From: Microvelia longipes
Taxonomy: Eukaryota > Arthropoda > Insecta > Hemiptera > Veliidae
Length of the DNA: 64,000 nt
NCBI GenBank assembly: GCA_018340805.1
Contig: JACMZG010001908.1
Span: forward strand, 40,163,484-40,227,483
Reading direction: 5' to 3'
Position 1 is the stretch's first letter. Each line of letters begins with the position of its first letter. This document shows, one piece after another, positions 1-13,705 of this stretch. The position numbers and the translations under genes were made by a program. The notes beneath the pieces were generated by a model that saw nothing but the letters and a program-made list of their open reading frames with translations, ran no database searches and had not been told where the DNA came from.

Positions 1-336
1 ATCTTACATCCTTTTTATACTTATTGGGTTTTTTAAACTTAAGTGGAACTTATATTTTCCTGATTAAGTAATCTTTGATTAAAATAACATAAGACTGGCT
101 TTATAAAAAAAATTTGGTAATACCACACTTAAACATCTTAAAAATTGTTTCTAAAATATATTTTTATTAACACCTTAGTGTTAAATTTAATTTTAAGCTT
201 CATCAATTTACAATTCAAACATATAATCATAGAAAAGATTTTAATAGTTTTGACATTTATTGCGGAAAAACATATAACACCATATGTAATAAATGAAAAT
301 GCATTACACCAGGTATGACTACTTATACCAACAAAG
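1..336. other. AT-rich, no feature seen
   Basis: No repeat, gene or structured element was recognised before the first (TA)n tract. Confidence 0.6.
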
Positions 337-347
337 ATATATATATA

Positions 348-407
<60 letters not shown>
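337..407. repeat. (TA)n microsatellite
   Basis: This is an almost uninterrupted run of TA dinucleotides with one slip (tatt) in its first third. It is typical of AT-rich animal genomes and has no visible link to a neighbouring element. Confidence 0.95.
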
Positions 408-412
<5 letters not shown>

Positions 413-3400
413 CACTAACTTTTTATTTAAAGGAGTTGGCAAAAAGGACCTGTCACGAATGAATTTTGATCCCAATCAATCAAATTCATCCACGCCACAT
501 TCTGGCCTAATTAATCCTAAAGGGCATTAACTCCAGTCCTATCAAATTATAGATATTTCTTGATTAGATTGCATGATCTTATTCTACTTCTGAGTTTTGC
601 AAAACATGAATAGTTGACACAATTGTATCTCGCACTATTATATTGTGTCGATTACTTTTAACTTAACTAGTATATTTCTGATCCATAAACCCCTTATTTA
701 AATTTGGGCAGAATTTAAAATATGTTGAGTAACTGGAGTATGCCAAACTCTAAGAAAGGTCCTCACAGGCCCAACGACGCGCTCTACCTTGCTAGCTTGA
801 ACACCTCCCTAATTTATATCACTCACTGGTAACGCAGGTTCAATATTGCTATCACATAATAGTATAATTGTAATGCTCGCTCCAGGTTAGAAAATCTTTA
901 AAATAACCTAAATTTCTACAATTTTTTTGCGTTTTCCCCAGTTTTGATTACTTCTAAACTCCAAGAGTCTACTTCACGGCTAAGTTAAGAAAATCGATTG
1001 TAAGGTAATTAATCTTGAAAGGGGAGTTTATATTTTCTTTTCTTTTCCTTAAATTAATCGGATAATTTAATGGTAAGGAAAATCTAAGGAAAAAGGTCCT
1101 GTTTTTTCTTCTTGACAAAGGACTTGCTAATTAGTTGGTCCTTCAAGACGAGTCTAACCTTTACCACCCACGCATTGATATTAATGAACAAATTAACAGT
1201 TAACTTTAACAATACAAAAGGATTAAAAAAAAATAACAGACACGCTAAACTTTTCCTAAAACCCTACGGTATAAATAAGGAGGAAAAAATAAAGTTTGTC
1301 TTTCCACAGATGATTTAATATTATAATACAAAGCCAGCTTTCAACCTAAACGATCATCATCAGCGCCGGTAAAAAAGTAAAAAGTATGACATATAATCCT
1401 TATTTCATACAACCTTTTTCATACCCTTATTTCATTTCGTACACCTAGTTCATTGCTGAACAAGGTGGAAGAAATTACATTCAACCTTGTTCAGCGACCC
1501 CATGTTCCAAATATTATTCCTGTTTCTTTGATTATTATTTCTAACATAAATATTTAACACTTACACTAACACAAGAGATATTTTTATCTTAAATGAGTAA
1601 TATCTAGTTTAAATTTAAGATAAAAAATCGTTTAGTAATTCAAAATAAATAATACTAAAAGAATAAATATGTTAAATATGAACAAAAAAACTATTAAGTC
1701 AGCCTGAATTCAAGAAAGTTAAATAAAGTTTTTATCTATACAATTATGTATTTAAATATGTACTATTTAAAAAAACTAAACATATATATTGAATAACTAT
1801 TGACTAAACATTAAAAGATATAAGAAAAAGTGAAATAAAGTTTTTAATTGGTTTAAAATATGATAATAAAATATATAAAAGATTTCATCTAATAACATAT
1901 TTAAAGAAATGTGTCAAGCTATAAAATAAAGATTTGTCAAGTATGAAATTTAAAAAGATATTATTAAATTAAATTTTATAGTGAAGTTATATTAACTTTT
2001 CAATACAAAATAAAAACTTTATAAACTTTATGAACATGGGATTAAAATAAGAAATAATAAACTTAACAGCTAATTTATACGACAGGTAACCAATATACGA
2101 TTTAAAAGAACTAAGTGATAATAATAAGAAAAGTTTATTAACTCGTTATAATGACATTTTTAATTATATTTTTTAATTAGGTTACATAAATTTAAAGTTA
2201 TAAAACAAAAAAAAAAATATGTAATGCTATTTAAATTAAAAAATACTATAATTAATTTAAGAACATGTATATATTTCTTATATATTTAAATAAAATAAAA
2301 AGTAAGACACTTGAGTACAAAATGTGTATATATTCAAATAATGTCAAATATGGGAAAAAATAAAGACGTTTTAAAATATTATACGTTTATAAAAGAGGAT
2401 TTAGATGAAGTTTTATCTTATATCAGAAATTCAAAGAAATAAAAACAAATTAATTAAATAATAGAGAGAAAAAAGGGCAAGTTGAAAGTATAAAACTAAT
2501 GAGAAAAATTGAAAAATAGCTTATCCATAAAGCTCAAAATATTTTGATGATAAAATGGAATATATCTTGTATTAGAATAAAAATTGATATTTTGTCAATG
2601 TTTTGTCAATATATTTTATATTGATCAGAAATAAACGTGTCATCTTTAAATGTATTGATTCTAAGGATACTAAATAATATAAATAAGTATTGGTTTAATT
2701 CTATATTTAAAAATGTTATTTTTTTATTGACATAGGTCAATAAATATAAAATCTTGCCAAGACTGTAATTTTTACCATTATCTTTTTAAATAACACATAC
2801 TAACTGTTATATATAATATGTATTTTATTTATTAAACAGGTGAAGGACTTGTAAGAATTTCATTTGATTTCTTTATGGTTTTTTTTTAACTGAAGTACTA
2901 AATAAGCATAAAATAAGTACAACAAATTGAGAAATATTAGAACAAAGTAGAGCGAGTTTTTGGACATAATTTAACGAGGAGGCATTTATATACCTTTAAC
3001 GGAAGGTACTTTGTTACTGTATTTAGTTCAGTTTTGGGACTAAGAAGGAGAATTACAACAAAATCAGAAGAAAGTGGATCAAAAACGTAGTTAGATTGCT
3101 AAATCTTTTAAGACCGGGATGGACAGGTCACGATGTTCACACTCACGATGATCGGTTCATAGATTTCGGAATTCTTTAAACTTCCGACTGGATCAAGGTC
3201 TTATTAGAAGATCCTGTACAAGAACCATACGAACAACGGCACAAATGATACCTAAATTCTTCGAGTGTAGAAACGTATTTCACACAGGTGTAATTTTAGG
3301 ATACTTGGAGAAAAACTTTGGAACGGCCAAAAGTCACCTAAGGTTATTAAATATAAAATAGGTATTATCGTTAGATAAAGTTACTTAAATTTGAACAAAC

Positions 3401-4294
3401 ATCTGAAGGTCAATGACATCCATAAACAACAAAGCAGGTCAAGTGATAATCAATAATTTAAAAAATCTTATTCAATTTCACATAAAAATAGGGGGAAATG
3501 TGAACCATATGCTAGGTTGAAGCAGCTGCGACCTATATTGAGGGAGGGAATTATTAATCCAAAAATATGACTGGATTAAGAAACATCCATAGGATTCAAT
3601 TGGATAAATGATACGTAAGAAATGAGAATATTTTTAGATTATTTATCAACAAAATTTTAATAGAAAAATTTTGGAAAGTAAAAAGATTTTTTTGCTAGAC
3701 ACGTGACAGGGATGCACCTTAAGGGTCATATTTCATAAAAACTAGGAATACAAAAAGGGATCTAAACAAAGAGTTTCGGCAACAAAAAGAAAGTTAGGGT
3801 TACTGTACCCCATATGAAACTGGAGGGCATTATTAGTTTTTATTATTGGGATATTATAATAGCTGTCGGAAATCAGAAGGGTAGGTGTGACGTTATAATC
3901 TGCAGCTGCCGAATTTATATAAATAAAATTATTAACATTAAAATAAAAGTAATAAGACATACAATAAAAGAAAATGCTTTAAGTATAAAGAATAATAATA
4001 GGACAAATTGTCTCTCATATTGTTTTTGGTGATATTAAAACTAAAAATCATAAATCATGGTTTTGAGTTAAGTCATAGAGATATTGCATGCCCTAATATT
4101 TGAACAGCAAGTGTAGTTAAACATTTCATGGGATAGGGCGTTAAAATAGGGATGTACTTTATGACAATGTTAATATGAAGGTTCGCAGGAATTTTATTAA
4201 ATTTTGAAATAATAAAAGAGAATGAAGTGTGAACAATGCTACTCCCCGTTTGAAAATAACGAATTAGCACTAATTTTCATTTTTATTGGGAAAT
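408..4294. other. AT-rich, no gene recognised
   Basis: Apart from one hairpin at 1455-1495, nothing was recognised here. The stretch 3000-3330 is less AT-biased than its surroundings and holds a short open stretch on the + strand (about 3085-3175), but no family could be assigned. Confidence 0.5.
1455..1495. repeat. 12-bp stem hairpin
   Basis: The arms gctgaacaaggt (1455-1466) and accttgttcagc (1484-1495) are exact reverse complements around a 17-nt loop. No neighbour suggests a function. Confidence 0.7.
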
Positions 4295-4369
4295 GTTGAA
4301 AGGAATATTCAAAAAGAAAGTTTACGGTAACGTTGAAAGGGAATGTTCAAAAAGAAAATTTAAGGTAAT
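4295..4369 (+). repeat. 37-bp tandem duplication
   Basis: Two adjacent copies begin gttgaaagg at 4295 and 4332. They share most positions, including ttcaaaaagaaa, and differ by a few substitutions. Confidence 0.75.
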
Positions 4370-4548
4370 GAAAAAGCGTTCGGAGGAAGGGGAGTATAAG
4401 AATAAATTCATCCTAGATCTTCATATGAATATATATAACAAACTGAATTATGAACTTATAAGATCATGAACTCAAATTTTCAATTTAACAATAAAGAAAT
4501 CGAACACACTTATACGATTAAAGTACATCTTACAAAAGTGTCAATGTC

Positions 4549-4841
4549 ATCAATTGACCAAAACTATTGAACCTTAGTTCAATAAAAAGAAAAAAAACAA
4601 TAAGAGGTATAAATGGACTGTAAAAAATTAACTAGTGAAAAGGTTAATAAAAGAAGACAGCAGTCCAAATATAGTTGAAAAACAACTATCGAGCTTTCAA
4701 CCAAGGATCCTGGTCGTCATTAGGTCTCTGGTTGAAAGCTCAGTAGTTGTTTTTCAACTAAATTTCGACTGCTGTCGAAATATGTGTTTTTCTTTTATAA
4801 ACCTTTTCACTACTTGGTTCAATAGTTTTGGTCGGTTGATT
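4549..4841. mobile_element. Foldback (MITE-like) element
   Basis: The left arm (from atcaattgacc at 4549) and the right arm (ending ggtcggttgat at 4840) are inverted repeats that meet near 4715. Paired blocks include gaccaaaactattgaacc, gtgaaaaggtt, gacagcagtc, tagttgaaaaacaact and gagctttcaacca. The left arm carries about 50 extra bases (about 4575-4628) with no counterpart on the right. No clear target-site duplication was seen. The open frame across it is a by-product of the repeat, so the element has no coding capacity. It resembles a non-autonomous foldback DNA transposon. Confidence 0.75.
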
Positions 4842-5794
4842 CTTACTGGTTATTCTTTCGAAGAAAGGTTTTGATCGCGAATTAAACCGAAACGTACTAG
4901 TTTCTTACCTGGATAATTTTGCTTTATCCTTTTCTATCATCATTTTCATTAAGAATAAATCCATGTAACTATTTTCATCGTAGGGTGAGTTTAGAAACCC
5001 CTGAATGGTAAAAAATCCACAGCGGTATATCTTTGTTAGACAGTGCGGTTATGTCACATCTTATAACAAGTCTCGTGTTTTTGAGGGGATATAGATCCAG
5101 ATTTTCCCTTATAAAACCAAGCTATCCCCTGAGGCAATGAAATACTTCTACCGGTTAATGTTCGATTCCTTTCTTCCACAGTAACCCCAGGTTTTCTCTC
5201 AAACAATTCTTATATATTTATGATTTTTATACTAAAGATTTTTTTACAACTTACATGTTACCGATATGTTAAACATAAAATTTTACAGCTTTTCAGGTGT
5301 TACTCAGTTTGTTTAGTGTTCTGAAGACGTAAAGGTAAACCTGAAGGTGATGAAAATCTCAAGGTTTCTGTGTTTTACCGCAGTGCTCAATATTTTTACG
5401 ACTCAGTTTTACGATCGAGGTACCAACAGTTTTTTTTTGTTTACTGACAAAAAAATAAAAATCTATAAATCCATAAGTTTCTTTTAGAAATATTATATGT
5501 TATTTTTAAAAATCCCAAAAATTTTCAGCAAATATACAGCAAACTTTAAGCATGAATTCACCATTTGATTAACATCGTACAAGCAGCAGTACAGATACAG
5601 CTGTTACCTCTTGCGTATTATAATTAAGTCAAAGCCGTTCAAACAGTTTGATCGGTCATAACCGTTATTACATTTAAAATTACCCTAATTAAATAAAAAA
5701 ATAGTTTATTTTGTCTAAGAAAGAATCATAATTTCTCAGCATTAAATTAATTTAACATTACTATTATTTTTTTCAAAAGAGATTCCCTAAAAGT
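4842..5794. other. No feature seen
   Basis: No gene, repeat or structured element was recognised between the foldback element and the minisatellite. Confidence 0.5.
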
Positions 5795-6027
5795 AACATA
5801 CATACACATATTTATCCATGCAGATATGTAGACACAAACTTTTAATACGTCTATACATTTCTTTATGTAGTCACAAACTTTTTCCACATCCACACATTTA
5901 TTTATGCAGACATGAAGCCACAAAGTTTTCATACATCCTCACATTTATTTATGCAGATATGTATCCACAAACTTTTCATACATTCTCCCATTTATCCATG
6001 CAAACGTGCAGCCACAAACTTTTCCAG
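5795..6027 (+). repeat. 47-bp minisatellite, about five units
   Basis: The landmark cacaaactt (or cacaaag) recurs at 5833, 5872, 5919, 5966 and 6013, giving one spacing of 39 and three of 47. Each unit also has an acatttat..atgcaga block. Open frames on both strands across this stretch follow from the repeat and are not taken as genes. Confidence 0.85.
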
Positions 6028-8530
6028 GGATGTGTAGGGAGTGAAACGTGAATATATAATAAAAAAAAATATTTTTGAGACACTAAAAACATTTATAAAA
6101 ATAATTTTAGATCAAATAAAAATTGAATTCAAATCATTAAAATTAAAGGATTTAGATAAAAAGACGTAGGATTAAAGACCAAAATTTATCTAATCAATAT
6201 AAAACTATTTAAGTCAGAATCTGTTAAAAACTAGTTTAACCAGTCGAAAAACGACAGGTTCAATCAATACACAGGAAATCAAGTAAAAAAAGAAAACTAG
6301 ACAGTAAAACATAATAACTTGAAGAAATAAAACAAAGGAAACTGGTCTACATCATCAGGACATAAAACAAATATATAAAGAATTTTTATATCTTGTACTT
6401 TTATAAATCATTTTTAACATAGATAAAACAATTTAGATAACGGTTGCCAATTTGTATTTAAATTTTAAAATAATAAAGATGTAATTGGGCGATAAAGGAA
6501 TAAACGATTTTTCAAAACAAATTTATAAAACGAACGGATGAATAAATTAAAAACCAGATATGGCATTTTTATTAACAGTTAATGAATTTAAAGAATTGTT
6601 ATTTAGATTGTGGTATTTATTTATTAAAACTATATTTTAGATTTAAAAATATATTTTTACTTGTTTAATTGATGAAATATTTCCTTTATAGTCTTACTTA
6701 TACGACTATTATACTGCTTGATATTCTGTTTTTTACAGCTTAATTAATTAAAGTTAAGCAAAAGAGTTAATTATTATTTGTTATCTATATTTCTAAACGT
6801 AAATCACACAATAACTAAAATGGTTATTCATAAATATTATTATTTATCATATTTTTTTTAACTTCATCATTTTTTTCTATACTTTGAAATTTATGCATGC
6901 TACTTTTATATATGCAAGCTAAAACTAACAACAACACAAATAATTAAAAAAAACATGGAAGGGGACAATTAATTAATAGAAAAAATTAAAGTAAATTAAA
7001 TTTAAACTCAATTTAAATACAGTTCCTAATACAGTGTCATACAAAATTAAACAACTAGGTTTTCTTTTTTTCCAGAATATATGTTAAAATAAAATGTGTT
7101 TTACTGTTTTTTGGGAAGAAAAATAGTTCATAACGATATCGTTATTAAGAAAAGAAATAAATAAACCACCAATAAAAAAGATACCAATAAATCTGCAAAG
7201 AACAAGTAGCCTTAAAGATAAAATGAAAATTTAGGAGACAAAAACATGTGTAGAAAACAGTATTATTGACTCTTTATAATAAAATTGTTTTCAGAACATT
7301 TAAAGAAAGGGGGACTCAATCGAGTTCTTATTATCAGAGAGATTTTTTTACTAACACGATGGCTAATTATGATAAAAATACATGAACGGTCTCAGGAGTT
7401 TTTTATATTTTATTCATAGTCACTATGTTTTTTAAATAAAGTAAGTAAACGACAAACATATCAAAAATTTAAATTTATAAAATTCTTTTAACTTTATAAA
7501 TATAATTATATTTAATAACAGTCATTTAAAAAAAGCATTGTTATTAAAAGAACCAGGGGTTTTTAAATCGTTTTTAATTAAAATTTTATTAATAAGTTAA
7601 TTAGTTAAAGAAAGTTAAATTTTGTGTTAAAATCAAAAATAGATGTGAAGAAATATGAATAATATTCTGAAATTTAATTAATTTCAGGGTTATAATAAGA
7701 AAAATAAAGTACACATATAAAACTAACATCTACCCCCCCCCCCTTTATAAAGCGTATCTTAATAATTAAATAGTCTAAAAGTAAAACTTACTAAGTTTAG
7801 TAAAAACAATACAGCCAAAACACCAAGATACCTAAAACAAAGAAAAACAAAAATTTATTAAACTAAACATAGAAGCAATATTTTAAATTAATTAATTTTT
7901 TACATAGAGTAAAAAAGATATTTATAAAAAAACAAAAAAATAATAATTAAAAGATGTATGTATAATGTAGGTATATTGATGTTCATGCGTACTACTGATA
8001 TTATTAAAAAAAAAATAATTTCTTTAACACATGAGAGAAATATTACTGGGGAATATAAAGGAAGCTGAAAAATGAATTATGGTTTGTTTGGCTGGCCCAT
8101 AACCCGTCGCCGCCCATAACCCTACAGAGCCCATCAGATAACCCACCTAGAGGTACTCAGTATGATGAATAACCATCTTCACTTCTCACACATATTATAC
8201 CTTTCAACAGTTTTATCTGATGGAACCTGTAACTTGAATTTTTGATATATTTATATTTTCCTCTCATAATAAATTTAAAATAAAATGGTTTTTACTTTAA
8301 AGTACTAAATTCTTTTATATAATCTAGTATGCTGAATAACGTATATTCAATTAATATTCATCACGAGTTCATATATTTAGTTATTCATTAAATAAATATT
8401 AATATTTTTAAATTTATTCATGAACACCATTTCTATCCATTTTAACAACTGTAAAGTTCCTGGACTGCCGCGAATTATAGGTAAAATAATAAAGACATCA
8501 GAAAAATCTGAATAAGTAACCAAATAATAA
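6028..8530. other. AT-rich, no gene recognised
   Basis: This stretch is mostly A/T-rich low-complexity DNA. It holds an 11-base C run at 7733-7743 and a short C-rich patch around 8092-8152 with repeated cccata. Neither could be assigned. Confidence 0.5.
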
Positions 8531-8755
8531 CAGTGTGCACTGCCAATTTTAGAAGCATAGTTTTCTAAAACCAACAGCACAATGATGCGCATTTCTTTTA
8601 AAATACAGAAAAAATAAGTTACGAATAGAGCTTGATGATAGAGTAACTGCTCAGGTTATAAAGCATTAACTGGAACCTTAAGCAAGATATGAATTGTTAA
8701 GAAGGGAAACACGCATTGCGAAGAATATTCGCCCAGCATACGGACCAACGCAACA
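8531..8755 (+). repeat. Half copy of the 49-kb foldback family
   Basis: This aligns co-linearly with 49326-49552. Shared blocks include gcatagtttt, gcgcatttc, aatacaga, gagttacga-like sequence, cttgat, gtaactgct, ggaaccttaagcaag, gaaacacgcatt, attcgccc and cggacca. Only the right arm and part of the spacer are present; no left arm was found upstream. It is more diverged than the 49-kb copy and so probably older. Confidence 0.8.
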
Positions 8756-11342
8756 GACCTTTATTTTTAACAATCTAAAATATAAAATTAAATAAAATAA
8801 TATTTCACATAAAATATAAACAAAACATGATAGTTTTTATGTGCTAGTTTAATTTTAAAGATTTTCTTAGAAATAAAGAATTGTTATAAAATAATCGCAA
8901 TTAAAATAATAGTTATGCTAGCAAAAGAGCATTATATTTTGAAAATGCTAATTACAGAGTTTCAGAAATATATGACTGATGTATGTAAAAGTTGAAATTT
9001 AAACACGAAGGTTCAAAATAATAAGTAAAAATAGGGTGATACATCTTCGTGGAAAAATATAAATTATGTAACCGACAAAAGAAACAAATCAATAAAAGTT
9101 TGAAGAGAAAAACTAATGCCAATAAAAATTAATAATAAAAAATTGAAATTACTTTAGAAATACTTATTTCTAAATAATAGAAACTCGATAAGGGACTAAT
9201 AATATTAAAGCAAAAAAAAAATAGAATTGGACTTGAAATAAAAAAGACTAAAATTGGTTTGACTAAAATTTAAAAAAGTATGTTTGCTTTGGAATTTTTT
9301 TTTCGGGGAACAATTTTAGGTTTTTTAAAATGGCAATGTGGGTAGTCGGGAGGAAAAAGAAGAAAAGGGAGGTCTACAGGGACTTTTAACAAGATTTGGG
9401 CCCCTCAGAGCGGGGAGGCCCTTAGTGAAAGGAAACGCTCGTGAAGTGAATACACAATTTTCTTATTTCCCTTTATTTTCAAGCCTCCTACTTTTTCCCC
9501 GCGGGAAACTGAGTTCCCAGGTAATTAGCTCAACTCCTTTTTCCCCTCGGCCCATGGGAGGAAAAAAATTAAAAAAAGAAAATAAAATATTCATTATTAT
9601 TATAAATAATTTACTCTTAAAAACTCAAGTTAATAAAAAACCCCGAAATGTTCTTTTTATTCTTTTGTGGTTTTGTAAGGAAATTATACATTTAATTTAA
9701 ACCATACTTAGAATTAAATAGTTATATAATACTTTTAAAATAGGTCTTTATGATATTTATTCCTTTTTAATTGAACCATTATTATAGAAGTTAAGACAAA
9801 GTGGAAAAATACAATTAAAGGATAAAAATAAAATGTATAAATAAGTACAAATACGGTATAACATACAACTGTATTGTGTGTTCTTCTTACATACAATTCG
9901 CGATTTTTTTATAAAACATGTAGACGGGCGCTAAAGAAACACGTGATTATGGTCCATCACCATTTTAGCTAAACATTCAAAGAAATAAATGCCTCCTATG
10001 TCATACCTTGAGGAGGCACATCTTTTGTCTTTTAATTAAACTGAAGAAGATTTTATTACTGTAAATTTATTAATAGCATTATACATACATTTCAGCTAGA
10101 AAGTAACTATTTAAGAAGTATTTTTATAGAGCTGAACTATAATAAAGTTCTAATTTCAAATCTATTCAATTTTACAATTCAATTGTATAATCAGCAGCTT
10201 GCTGTTGGTACTGCAAGTATCGACGGTAGCTGTATCGTACATAAAGAATTTATTACTAGAGACGCCCTATAGGTTTAATTTTGAAACACTGATAAACTAA
10301 CCTAATCACCTTCGCTTATAAATACTATCAAATAATCAGTACAAATTTACAGAAAATTTTGAAATAGAACGTTAAAAAAACAAGCAATGTGCGGGCAGCC
10401 GAAAACAATTTAGAAATTGTTACCTTAACTCATTCTTGGAGGATGCTTCATCACAGAGCTCCTGAGAACCCAAAAATATATTTCAGGCCTTTTCAATGTA
10501 ATGAGATAGTCTATGCCCACTCTAGTATATATATCTATGATATCGTATTTCTTATAGGTCTTAGTAAATTTCAAAGGTTTTCTACATTTGTCTCGGGAAA
10601 AATTAATTAAAGCACAAACTAATTATTAATTTATAACTCATAACATTAATAAAATCAACGTAATTAAAAACTAAATCCGCACATCAACGGCGACACATCA
10701 GTTTAATAAAATCTTAACAGAAATGAACGTGTCTTCAAACAAATTTCATTAGTATAACATGATAAATCAAAAAATTTCAGTGTGACCAACTTACAAATAA
10801 GAATTTTCACCATAATCATTCTTTCATATTTCTAATGATAGATCTATAATTCTGTTAACAATTTTTTTTTCATTTTACAAGTTTTTTTTAATTTGTTACA
10901 AGTTTAATAAGAAATAGTAAAGCATTATAAAATAATTCCTCGAAACGAACACTAATTCAACCGATCATACCTCTTGAAAACGGAGTCAGGAACACTTCCG
11001 TTTAAATATTAATAATTGTTTATAAGTTTTAATCTCACACTAAGAGAACTTTTTAAAACATTAAAAGTTGATTTTAAGAGGCCACCACTAGCTACGTAAA
11101 TAACATTATTTTCAGTATGGTTCTTCAGCTCTCTTCGTCAGCATTTAAGGTTATTTTAGAACACAAAACATAATCTCTTATTAACTCTGACTTGATTCTC
11201 ATTTATGTTTAAACTTAAATATACAAGATGTGTTGAGTTTTAATCGCACCGGATTGACTCATCGCACTAATGGAAAAGCAATACAACGACTGAAACTCTT
11301 TCAATTACGTACGTAACTGGTTATAAACTTCATATTAATCAA
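8756..11342. other. AT-rich, no gene recognised
   Basis: Apart from the GC-richer patch at 9338-9570, this is ordinary AT-rich sequence. No repeat family member was recognised. Confidence 0.5.
9338..9570. other. GC-richer patch of unknown origin
   Basis: This is a sharp compositional outlier, with short palindromes gggccc, ccgcgg and cccatggg and several ggagg and cctcc blocks. A 120-codon frame crosses it on the + strand but opens with GTG, ends in low-complexity lysine/isoleucine-rich sequence and matches no family I know, so it is not called as a gene. It could be a decayed exon, a retroposed fragment or foreign sequence. Confidence 0.4.
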
Positions 11343-11765
11343 GTCATCATATTAAATGAAAATCGGATGACTATACAATTGAAGTTATGACTCTTTCAAA
11401 AACTCCAAAAATGGTAAATTAATGCAAAGTCAGCGAATTTGTCGCTAACAAATGTCATAACGTTAGTAGTGGTTACTCGATTTTGATGAAAAAACACCCG
11501 TTTTAGAGAGGAAATGTTGTCAGCTTTCTTCATGTTATGCATAAGACGCTGTGGTTCGTGTGCATAACACATTGTAATTATTGCTAGATAACTGGAATTT
11601 GTGCGATTTTCTAATCTTTTGAGCGAGCGCATTCATATGAAAGGCTCCACTCTGGATAAGCAGACCATGCTTTTCATTCATAATTTAAGGTATATTTTCA
11701 AAAAAATTGGTTTAAAGTAGTATAAAATTAGACATTTTATTTGGTCTGGTTCTTGGACTACTCGT
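11343..11765 (+). repeat. Family C repeat (partial copy)
   Basis: This matches 35500-35945 in the same direction. Shared blocks include atgcaaagtcagc, gataactggaatttgtgcg, attttctaat, ccactctggata, gcaga, cataatttaaggtatatt and tggctcttggac-like sequence. It corresponds to the spacer and right arm of the foldback at 35 kb. The left arm is missing or too decayed to see. Confidence 0.8.
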
Positions 11766-12054
11766 CCTCAAACAGTAAATATATTCTTTTTAATTTACTC
11801 AATGGGGTTATCTTATAATTTTTAACAATTTTTAAAAAAAGGACACATGTTATTTAATAAAAATTAAAGTAATTCTAATACTGAAATGAAACTTAGCACA
11901 TTAGTTGGTATTATACATGACTACAAGTATGCTAAATTTCAAATTGATCAAAACATTGTTCTGCGTTTTATGACTATTCATAATTCTTGATGAGTGATTA
12001 TTTCCGGTGAATGAAGTAATAAAAAATATTATCCGGATAACAAAACTAGACCAG

Positions 12055-12250
12055 AAGCTTGATTTTTGTACTAAGTTTTAACTCTCTAGCAAAAATACAC
12101 TGGGCGCTACGGTGATAACAGACACGCACATACAGACAATTTTGCAAAAACCACTCAGGCGGCCTTAAAAGTACCTAAAACGGATAATTCCGGTTACATC
12201 CCGGTTTTGGATTTTTTGCAAACACAGTACTTTTTCAATATACATTTAAG
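12055..12250 (+). repeat. Family A dispersed repeat
   Basis: Family A is recognised by an ordered set of blocks: gatttttgta, aagttt..aactctctagc, cactgggcgctac, gataacagacac, acatacagaca, acggataattc, acatcccggttt and ttttttgcaaacac. All are present here. The family has no long open frame. The short tail and the cacaca..cagacagaca core resemble the 3' ends of non-LTR elements or SINEs, which is inference. Confidence 0.8.
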
Positions 12251-13705
12251 TATCTTGAGAACTGTGAGTACTAGTCTCTGAACTTTGCTGAGGACCTGTT
12301 TGTACAAGGTTGTTGAAATTTAAAAACTGAAAACTAGAGCTTCAAACAAATTTGTTTTAAAAAAATGAAAAAAAACAATGCTTTTTTTCATTTTTTGATA
12401 TTTTAAGCGAATTTCCAATAGAAAAATAAGATTATGCATATGTTAAATTTAAGAAAGCTGCTACTTTAAGACGTACTGTAGGATTTTTCCAATAATTTTA
12501 TTGGATTAATAGGACTTTATTAATAGGACTTGATTTTTCACTTACATTCATCTAGCCCTGTACTATGATTACAAGAAAATAATCATACAGCCACAGTCCA
12601 TTCGTCCATTGAGACACCATTTTTAATTTTTGGTTCATTCAGTGAAAAATGCTTCCTCTCAAACTATCGGAGATTGAGAAGCAAAACAATGTGTTAATAA
12701 CTAAATTCATGTAAAAATATTAAATAATTACCCATTAGGTTATTATACGTTACCTAAAATGGCAGAGATCTATTGTATTTTCTTTAGCTTTACTACAACC
12801 AAACACTTTAACAACGAAGACGAATACTTTTAACAACACAATATAATTAAATTTGTAAAAATTACTTATGTAGTGACTTAAATAAGTTAAAACAATAACA
12901 CAGCAAAGATTAAGTTAGAAAACAAAAGCAAAGTTTAAGCTTATAACAAGAATATAAAGTACTGTTTGTTTATATTTCAACACAATATGAAACTTCTTCA
13001 CTTGTACTTCCAACAGCTGATAAAACACTGATGTACCGAACAAGTGCACGAACTAAACTGAAGACAAGAAACAAACATTTTTACAAAAAAAGGTAGTAGT
13101 CGAGGGTGGCCTTCTTTCTACATTGGCGACTCATTGGTTGTAAATCACTTAAAAGGTTTTCAACAACAGAGAACAGTGTTAGGGGTGACCGGTAGTGTTC
13201 TATGTCCGTGTCTAATGTCCTACATGGAAGGGACATCCAAAGGAAATGGTCACAACATAAATGTCCTTTAACATAAAAGAACTTCATGCTACCGAAACCG
13301 TATACTATAGGGAACTTTCAAAATGTGAAAAGGTGTCAAAATTCAACAAAAAGATTGACAATGTTAAAAATTATAAATAATTTTCGATCAAGTATGACAC
13401 TTAATGCTTATTATAATGCAAAGAATTTTTGGAAAAACTGTGAAAAATACAATAAATTATACCTCTTAGTGACAGCCTGTGTTTTTAGTACAATAAAAAT
13501 GGCACAAGTATATTGCACTTCCCTTTGCAAACCGTCTTAAGACCACCAAATCTAAGCCCCATGACATGAGGGTCTTTTCTCAAGCCTACTCTTACTTCTG
13601 CTTAAATTTAATTTAATATAATTTAATTACTTTACTTTAAATTGTAAAAAATAGGACATAAAAATCGGGTACATCGGATTCGCGGGATAGAACAACTATA
13701 GCGGT
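12251..13705. other. No gene recognised
   Basis: AT-rich sequence. Around 13657-13690 a block aaaatcgggtac followed by tcggattcg resembles the tail of the 5S-derived SINE on the - strand. It is too short to call on its own. Confidence 0.45.

Noticed and set aside
3085..3175. Short + strand peptide with LLNLLRPGW, reminiscent of choline/ethanolamine kinases
   Set aside because: The kinase signature expected next is not there and stops follow at once; similarity over about ten residues is not enough.
4635..4874. 79-codon frame
   Set aside because: It lies across the inverted arms of a foldback element and has no domain.
5747..6051. Overlapping frames on both strands
   Set aside because: The 47-bp minisatellite explains both.
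9338..9700. 120-codon frame on the + strand
   Set aside because: It starts with GTG, ends in K/N/I-rich sequence and matches no family; kept only as a composition outlier.
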